Positions 7,410 to 11,009 of a stretch of DNA of 11,009 nt are shown in pieces; position 1 is the first letter of the stretch, and every line of letters starts with the position of its first letter. The DNA is taken from the NCBI GenBank assembly GCA_029562045.1, contig JAKQWJ010000295.1:1-11009 (forward strand). Direction: 5' to 3'. The notes beneath the pieces are model-generated. The model saw only the letters and a program-made list of their open reading frames with translations, searched no databases and had not been told where the DNA came from. The stretch comes from Spirochaetota bacterium. Lineage in GTDB: Bacteria > Spirochaetota > Spirochaetia > DTKZ01. The position numbers and the translations under genes were made by a program.

Positions 7410-7886
7410 CTACGGGGCTTCGGCGCAGCCCCGGGCCCGGGTGTAGGCCTCCCCGATCCGGCTTTCGATCTCCTCCTCCTCGACGCAGGCGAGGATCTCT
7501 TCCCGGAACCCTTTGCGCCGGGCCATCCGGGCCAGGGTGGAGAGGCATCGCAGATAATCGATGTGCATATCCGGGTGGGTGGCCACGACGAAAAGCAGAT
7601 GGACCGGCAGTCCGTCGATGGAGTGGAAATCGATTCCCCGCCGGGAGATGCCCAGGGCCACCTTCATCCGGGGCAAGTCCGGCACTTTGCCGTGGGCGAA
7701 GGCGACGCCGTGGCCGAGACCGGTGGTGCCCAGGGCTTCCCGTTCCAGAACCGATTCCTCGAAACCCTCGGGGTCCGGTAGATCCCGGAAGGTGGCGGCC
7801 CCGGAGATGACCTCCCGGATGGCGGCGTTTTTTTCTCTGGCGCTCAACTGGATTATGTTCCCGGGGGACAGAAATTTGCGGTTCAT
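7410..7886 (-). CDS. ptsN: PTS EIIA domain protein of the fructose/PtsN type
   Basis: 158-residue stand-alone EIIA domain (PTS EIIA type 2) with no fused EIIB or EIIC, the size of PtsN (about 160). Such proteins accept phosphate from HPr or NPr and usually regulate potassium transport, nitrogen or carbon metabolism and envelope functions rather than move sugar. The motif LGHGVAFAHGKV corresponds to the family GIGNGIAIPHGK, so His65 is the predicted phosphorylated residue and His59 lies nearby. The Pro before the active His in most members is Ala here. The start ATG at 7886 gives MNRKFLSPGNIIQLSAREKNAA, which aligns with the normal PtsN opening. A TATGAT hexamer ends 9 nt upstream, with no convincing Shine-Dalgarno. 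It is followed after 47 nt by lysA on the same strand. The EIIA call is firm; whether it is regulatory PtsN or part of a transport PTS is inferred from its isolation. Confidence 0.85.
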   Translation of the reverse strand: MNRKFLSPGNIIQLSAREKNAAIREVISGAATFRDLPDPEGFEESVLEREALGTTGLGHGVAFAHGKVPDLPRMKVALGISRRGIDFHSIDGLPVHLLFVVATHPDMHIDYLRCLSTLARMARRKGFREEILACVEEEEIESRIGEAYTRARGCAEAP

Positions 7887-7895
7887 TTTCTTTCA

Positions 7896-7927
7896 ATCAT
7901 ACAAACACCCTTCCCCCCTTTCGTCAA
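7896..7927 (-). promoter_or_regulatory. Putative ptsN promoter, possibly leaderless
   Basis: On the - strand, TATGAT (7896-7901, 5 of 6 to consensus) ends 9 nt before the ptsN ATG. TTGACG (7922-7927, 5 of 6) lies upstream with a long 20-nt spacer. Both sit in the 89-bp gap between the UVR gene stop and ptsN. A transcript start about 7 nt after the -10 would leave a 5' leader of only a few bases. Confidence 0.45.
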
Positions 7928-7975
7928 GGGCAGGCCGTGTCCGTATCCGGCGGCCGGACCTCGTGCGGCAGGGGC

Positions 7976-8713
7976 CTACTCCAATCCGCGCAGGCGGTCC
8001 CGCAGCTCCGCGGCTTTTTCGTAGTTCTCTTCCTGGACGGCCCGCTCCAGTTCCAGGCGAAGTTCTTCCATGGGGCTGTTTCCGGTGTTCCCGATCTGAT
8101 TCAGCGCGGTCTTCATGTAATTGATGGACCTGATTTTTTCGAACTGAAAGGCCGGAGAGTCGATTTCCGCCAGGGCCTTGATGGCTTCGATTCCCTGCTC
8201 CAGAAGCTCCCGGGCCTTGGCGGGCTCCTTTTGCTGGATCAGCAGCATGGAGCGGGAAACGCAGTTCATCCGGATCATGTAGGGCTTGTATTGCAGAAGG
8301 GCCGTCCGGTCCTCCTCCAGGGAAGAGTACTGTTCCACCAGCTCGGCGATGCGCAGGTTGTGCTCCGTGTCCCGGACCACCCGGGGGAAGTCGCTGATCT
8401 GGAAGAGCATCAGGTAGCGGTAGTAGAAAAGGAGGCTCTCCGCCTGCAGACGGGAAAAATCCTCGTGGCTCATGGAAAAAGCGCCGTCCCCCTCCCCGAC
8501 ATGCCTGGCCAGCCTCTCTTCGAACTCCGCCAGGGCCGTGTCCATGCCCCCGGGCCGCAGCCCGTCGGGTCGCCCGTCCAGTTCGTACTGTTCGATCCCC
8601 AGGGGCAGGCGCACCTGCATGACCCGTCGGCCGTCCGGGGTCATGATGACCCGCAGGGTCCGTTCCGGTTCGAAGGGCCACTCCTGGAGAATGGGCGAAA
8701 TATCGGCGTTCAT
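7976..8713 (-). CDS. UVR (UvrB/UvrC) motif-containing protein
   Basis: 245-residue soluble protein with no signal peptide or membrane segment. The C-terminal stretch (residues 215-245) is a UVR motif, the helical-hairpin module by which UvrB and UvrC interact and which also occurs in McsA and other proteins; here it contains ERAVQEENYEKAAELRDRL. Residues about 1-60 look beta-rich (TLRVIMTPDGRRVMQVRLPLG). Residues about 80-210 look wholly helical, with Tyr/Phe-rich and Arg/Glu-rich segments. None of the nuclease or helicase motifs of UvrB or UvrC is present, so this is not an excision-repair enzyme. Comparable UVR-tailed proteins occur in spirochaetes, with no function I can name. The ATG at 8713 has no Shine-Dalgarno; TATATT ends 6 nt upstream. 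The gene is divergent from pyrH across 96 bp and is followed, after 89 bp, by ptsN on the same strand. Confidence 0.85.
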   Translation of the reverse strand: MNADISPILQEWPFEPERTLRVIMTPDGRRVMQVRLPLGIEQYELDGRPDGLRPGGMDTALAEFEERLARHVGEGDGAFSMSHEDFSRLQAESLLFYYRYLMLFQISDFPRVVRDTEHNLRIAELVEQYSSLEEDRTALLQYKPYMIRMNCVSRSMLLIQQKEPAKARELLEQGIEAIKALAEIDSPAFQFEKIRSINYMKTALNQIGNTGNSPMEELRLELERAVQEENYEKAAELRDRLRGLE

Positions 8714-8719
8714 AAGGTC

Positions 8720-8748
8720 AATATACCCATTTCGACGGGAAAAGAGAA
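8720..8748 (-). promoter_or_regulatory. Putative promoter of the UVR-motif gene, possibly leaderless
   Basis: On the - strand, TATATT (8720-8725) matches the -10 consensus at 5 of 6 positions and ends 6 nt before the ATG. The transcript would therefore start at or within a base or two of the start codon. A weak -35 (TTCTCT, 8743-8748, 3 of 6) sits at 17-nt spacing. There is no Shine-Dalgarno between. Confidence 0.45.
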
Positions 8749-8773
8749 ATATCCCCCATCGTGGCCCGCATGC

Positions 8774-8787
8774 TTTCCCCCGGGAAA
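8774..8787. promoter_or_regulatory. Inverted repeat in the pyrH/UVR divergent region
   Basis: TTTCCC-N2-GGGAAA forms a 6-bp dyad that covers the expected pyrH -35 position. The left half, CTTTCCCC (8773-8780), recurs directly at 8802-8809, just before the pyrH ATG, and GGGAAAA recurs at 8738-8744 near the UVR promoter. It may be an operator shared by the two divergent genes; that is inference. Confidence 0.3.
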
Positions 8788-8794
8788 AAAACTC

Positions 8795-8809
8795 TGATAT
8801 ACTTTCCCC
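8795..8809 (+). promoter_or_regulatory. Putative pyrH extended -10 promoter, leaderless
   Basis: TGATATACT (8795-8803) is an extended -10: TG, one base, then TATACT, 5 of 6 to consensus. It ends 6 nt before the ATG at 8810, so the expected start point falls at the A of the start codon. The 6 nt between, TTCCCC, cannot act as a ribosome-binding site. The -35 position is weak, which is usual for extended -10 promoters. Confidence 0.5.
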
Positions 8810-9499
8810 ATGATCAAGGTCGTTTCCCTGGGGGGCTCCATCGTCGCTCCCGACGGGGTGGATGCGGATTTGCTGAAGGAGCTTCTCGCCCTGGTGCGGG
8901 ACTATCTTCGGGAGGAACCCTCCCGGAAGCTGATCCTCGTTGTCGGCGGCGGCGGGCCGGCCCGGAGGTATCAGGAGGCCTACCGGCGGGTGGTGGACCC
9001 GCCGGATGACGATATCCAGGACTGGATCGGCATCGCCGCGACCCGGCTCAACGGGGAGCTTCTCCGGGGGGTTTTCGCCCGGGAGTGTCGCCAGCCTCTG
9101 GTGACGGACCCCACGGCGGTGGAGGACTTTCCCGGGCGGGTCATGGTGGCCGCCGGCTGGAAGCCGGGCTTTTCCACCGATTTCGACGCGGTGATGCTGG
9201 CCCAGAGGTTCGGCGCGGGGACGGTGATCAATCTGTCCAACATCAGCGCGGTCTATACCGCCGATCCCCGGCTGGACCCGTCGGCGAAGCCCGTGGACCG
9301 GATGGACTGGCGGAGCTTCCGGGACATGGTGGGGGATGAATGGATCCCGGGGAAAAACCTGCCCTTCGATCCGGTGGCGGCCCGGCGCGCCCAGGAGCTG
9401 GGTCTGGAGGTGGTGGTGGCCTCCGGGAGGGATCTCCCCAATGTCCGGGCCATCCTGACCGGCGGATCCTTCGCGGGCACCCGCATCGGCCCGTCTTAG
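8810..9499 (+). CDS. pyrH: UMP kinase, archaeal-like type
   Basis: Amino-acid-kinase-fold enzyme, cytoplasmic, expected to phosphorylate UMP to UDP in pyrimidine nucleotide synthesis. The 229 residues fit the short archaeal-type UMP kinase. Seen are the phosphate-binding SLGGSIV (residues 6-12), the glycine loop VVGGGGPARRYQ (44-55), Asp71 and Trp72 in the helix contacting nucleotide, GWKPGFSTDFDAV (116-128), and NLSNISAVYTADPR (141-154), which resembles the ATP-site signature NLTDVDGVYxxDP. The N-terminus and the compact GGGGPARRY segment look more like archaeal UMP kinase than the roughly 240-residue E. coli PyrH. The ATG at 8810 starts the first beta strand directly and is the only sensible start. 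There is no Shine-Dalgarno; an extended -10 lies immediately upstream. The gene is divergent from the UVR-motif gene and convergent with the lipoprotein gene. Other kinases of the fold (isopentenyl phosphate, carbamate, glutamate 5-kinase) fit less well. Confidence 0.85.
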   Translation: MIKVVSLGGSIVAPDGVDADLLKELLALVRDYLREEPSRKLILVVGGGGPARRYQEAYRRVVDPPDDDIQDWIGIAATRLNGELLRGVFARECRQPLVTDPTAVEDFPGRVMVAAGWKPGFSTDFDAVMLAQRFGAGTVINLSNISAVYTADPRLDPSAKPVDRMDWRSFRDMVGDEWIPGKNLPFDPVAARRAQELGLEVVVASGRDLPNVRAILTGGSFAGTRIGPS

Positions 9500-9542
9500 C
9501 CCCGGGCTATCCCCTGGTCAGTCCGGGGCTCTAGCCCCGGGC
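9497..9542. terminator. Interlocking inverted repeats between convergent genes
   Basis: AGCCCCGG (9498-9505) can pair with CCGGGGCT (9523-9530) across a 17-nt loop. The same CCGGGGCT can instead pair with a second AGCCCCGG (9533-9540) across 2-4 nt. The two outer arms belong to an 11-bp direct repeat TAGCCCCGGGC (9497-9507 and 9532-9542), and both copies contain the TAG. It sits exactly between the stops of pyrH and the lipoprotein gene, where a bidirectional terminator is expected. There is no U-run on either side, so efficiency as an intrinsic terminator is uncertain. Confidence 0.45.
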
Positions 9543-11009
9543 GAAAAAGTCCCCGAAGAGCCGCCTCGATTCGGCGTCCAGCCTCTTTCCGGACCGCAGC
9601 AGACTCCGGGCGGTTTCCGCCACCGTCACCGCGAAGGGGTAGGGTTCGGCGATCTCCATGGCCGCAGCCGCCGCCCGGGGAAAATCCCCCGCATCCAGGT
9701 AGGCTCCGGCTATGTCCTGGAAAAGCCGGTCCCGGGAACGGTTCTGACCCTTCGCCAGCGCCGCGCATTCATCCAGTATGGCGTAGGCTTCCGCTGCCCG
9801 TCCCTTCTCCCCCATCACCCGGGCGATGCCGATCAGGGCGGAGGCCCGGTTGTACCCGTCCCGGAGGCTCCGGGCCTGAACCAGGGCCGCGTCGGTGTCG
9901 CCCGTCTCGAGGTAGAGTCGGGCCAGCCGGGACACCAGGCCGTCGGCGGCGGAGAGGGACCGGGCCGAGGCCAGTTCCGCCTCCCGCAGCGGAAGATTGC
10001 CCGCGATGTCCGCCGCCCTGCCGGCTTCCACCAGCAGAAGGTCCAGCTGGAAAAGGGTGGAGAGCCGCCGCCCCTCGTCGGCGATGGCCGCTGCGGCGGC
10101 GAAGGCCCGGTCGATGAGGCCGTCCCTTCCCGCGAGTCCCATCCGGCACAGGGTTTCCGCCAGAATCCAGGGATATTCGATGGTGTCCGCCACCCGGAGG
10201 GCTTCGGGGAAGAGGCCGAGGCCCGCCAGGGTCTCGGCGGCCTTTCCCACCACCGCCGCCTCCCGATCGGTGCGGCTGACCACCTGGACCGATTCGATTT
10301 CCGCCGCCGCCCGGGAGGCGTATTCCCGCACCCGGACTTCGTTTTTCAGCGCCCGGTACACCAGGGAGACCCGGGAGTAGACCAGCGCCTTGTCCCAGGG
10401 GCTTCCGACGCTGCCCACCTGGGAGAGGGTCAGCTGCAGCAGTTCCTGGGTGTCTTTTATCAGACCCAGCCCGCAGAGGCGGCGGGCGGATTCCGACAGA
10501 AGCTCCGTTTTAGCCTCCGGACTGTCCATCACCAGCACCGTATCGATGACGTCCCGGAGAAGGGGCTGAAAAGGCTCCCCTCCCAGAAGGCAGGCATCGA
10601 TGATTTCCGCCAGGAGGAACTTTTTCCGCCTTTCTTCGGGGAAGGTCCGGATGCGCCCCAGGCTTTCCGACAGACGCCGCAGGGCTTCCCCGGGCTCGTC
10701 CAGGTCGAGACGGCGTTTGGCCGCGACGATGCCGTACTCCTCGTACCATTCCCGGCCCGCGTTCCTTTTCAGGACCGCATCCGCCAGACCGAGAATTTCC
10801 CGGGCTTCCCGCTTCAGGCCCGCATCGACGGCGATCCGGAAGATCCGGTCCAGCAGTGAGAATCGCAGAGCGTCGTCCCGGACCCGGTCGGCGGCCCGCA
10901 GGGCGGTGACCAGTTCCTCCACGAGAATTTTTCCCGACAGATGGGGAGGGGGGGGGGAAGGGGTTTTCGGAGAAGAGGCGCAGGCCGCCGCGAGGAGGGC
11001 GGCCAGGAG
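9531..11009 (-). CDS. Helical-repeat lipoprotein, 5'-truncated by window edge
   Basis: The frame is open from the stop at 9531 to the right edge (492 residues visible), so the start lies outside the window. The GTG at 10922 is internal. The first visible residues read LLAALLAAAC followed by ASSPKTPSPPPPHLSG. This is the end of a lipoprotein signal peptide with lipobox LAAAC (Cys codon 10980-10982), then a Ser/Pro-rich linker. The rest is almost entirely amphipathic helices rich in Ala, Leu, Arg and Glu. Recurring helix-turn-helix units of about 30-40 residues (for example LVSRLARLYLETGDTDAALVQA, LFQDIAGAYLDAGDFPRAAAAA) look like degenerate TPR repeats. Such proteins are usually scaffolds on the periplasmic or outer face of a membrane; no catalytic motif is visible and I recognise no named family. 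The linker is encoded through a 10-base C tract on the coding strand. The gene converges on pyrH 31 bp away. Confidence 0.85.
   Translation of the reverse strand, partial: LLAALLAAACASSPKTPSPPPPHLSGKILVEELVTALRAADRVRDDALRFSLLDRIFRIAVDAGLKREAREILGLADAVLKRNAGREWYEEYGIVAAKRRLDLDEPGEALRRLSESLGRIRTFPEERRKKFLLAEIIDACLLGGEPFQPLLRDVIDTVLVMDSPEAKTELLSESARRLCGLGLIKDTQELLQLTLSQVGSVGSPWDKALVYSRVSLVYRALKNEVRVREYASRAAAEIESVQVVSRTDREAAVVGKAAETLAGLGLFPEALRVADTIEYPWILAETLCRMGLAGRDGLIDRAFAAAAAIADEGRRLSTLFQLDLLLVEAGRAADIAGNLPLREAELASARSLSAADGLVSRLARLYLETGDTDAALVQARSLRDGYNRASALIGIARVMGEKGRAAEAYAILDECAALAKGQNRSRDRLFQDIAGAYLDAGDFPRAAAAAMEIAEPYPFAVTVAETARSLLRSGKRLDAESRRLFGDFFARG
10948..10957 (-). repeat. 10-base homopolymer (G on +, C on coding strand) in the lipoprotein linker
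   Basis: Ten consecutive G on the + strand, read as C10 in the lipoprotein gene, lie about 7-11 codons after the lipobox Cys and encode part of the Ser-Pro-Pro-Pro-Pro linker. It is the longest mononucleotide tract I noticed in the window. A change of one base would frameshift the protein straight after its membrane anchor. Confidence 0.8.

Noticed and set aside
6244..7446. 400-codon open frame on the + strand opposite lysA
   Set aside because: It is fully antisense to lysA, whose catalytic motifs are intact, and shows no recognisable domain.
7363..7896. Upstream extension of the lysA frame to 7896
   Set aside because: It would fully overlap ptsN, its translation is Arg/Gly/Pro-rich without similarity to LysA, and the ATG at 7362 matches the normal N-terminus.
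7946..7958. Small hairpin TCCGG-CGG-CCGGA downstream of the UVR gene
   Set aside because: The stem is only 5 bp and has no T-run, so in GC-rich DNA it is not convincing as a terminator.
7893..8681. 262-codon open frame on the - strand overlapping the UVR gene in another frame
   Set aside because: Composition is Gly/Arg/Pro-rich, while the competing frame carries the UVR motif and has a promoter-like element at its start.
10920..10922. GTG at 10922 as start of the last gene
   Set aside because: The frame continues upstream through a lipobox and signal-peptide core, so this valine is internal.

Overview
The window is GC-rich chromosomal DNA (strong G/C third positions, hence many long antisense shadow frames) that most resembles a free-living, high-GC member of the Spirochaetota. 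This is inferred from the gene mix: an archaeal-type UMP kinase, a UVR-motif protein of a kind seen in spirochaetes, an exported protein resembling a spirochaete DUF family, a PtsN-like EIIA next to lysA, and a large lipoprotein. No rRNA or other phylogenetic marker is present, so the assignment is tentative.

Region 1 (1-5297, + strand) is the end of an envelope or exopolysaccharide operon. It holds a UDP-glucuronate 4-epimerase (5' end cut by the window), UDP-glucose 6-dehydrogenase, a Wzi-type outer-membrane beta-barrel, and a polyprenyl-phosphate sugar-1-phosphate transferase. The genes are packed tightly (2-nt gap, 4-nt ATGA overlap, 18-nt gap). The first two enzymes convert UDP-glucose to UDP-glucuronate and then UDP-galacturonate. 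The transferase would start repeat-unit assembly on the undecaprenyl carrier, and the Wzi-like protein would act at the cell surface.

Region 2 (5291-7886, - strand) holds, in transcription order, a PtsN-type EIIA protein, diaminopimelate decarboxylase (lysA), and a signal-peptide-bearing protein of unknown function whose start overlaps the lysA stop (ATGA). This block converges on region 1 with a 7-nt overlap.

Region 3 (7976-9499) holds a UVR-motif protein (-) and UMP kinase (+), divergent across 96 bp. Region 4 (9531-11009, -) is a helical-repeat lipoprotein cut by the right edge. Its lipobox cysteine is still visible, followed by a proline-rich linker encoded through a 10-base homopolymer.

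The most interesting pattern is regulatory. Four genes that begin a transcript or follow a gap (ptsN, lysA, the UVR gene, pyrH) have a -10-like hexamer ending only 6-9 nt before the ATG and no clear Shine-Dalgarno. The operon-internal ugd and sugar-transferase genes have ordinary Shine-Dalgarno sequences. This suggests leaderless transcription of the lead genes. No tRNA, rRNA, CRISPR array, insertion sequence or phage gene was seen, and no gene-free stretch exceeds 100 bases.
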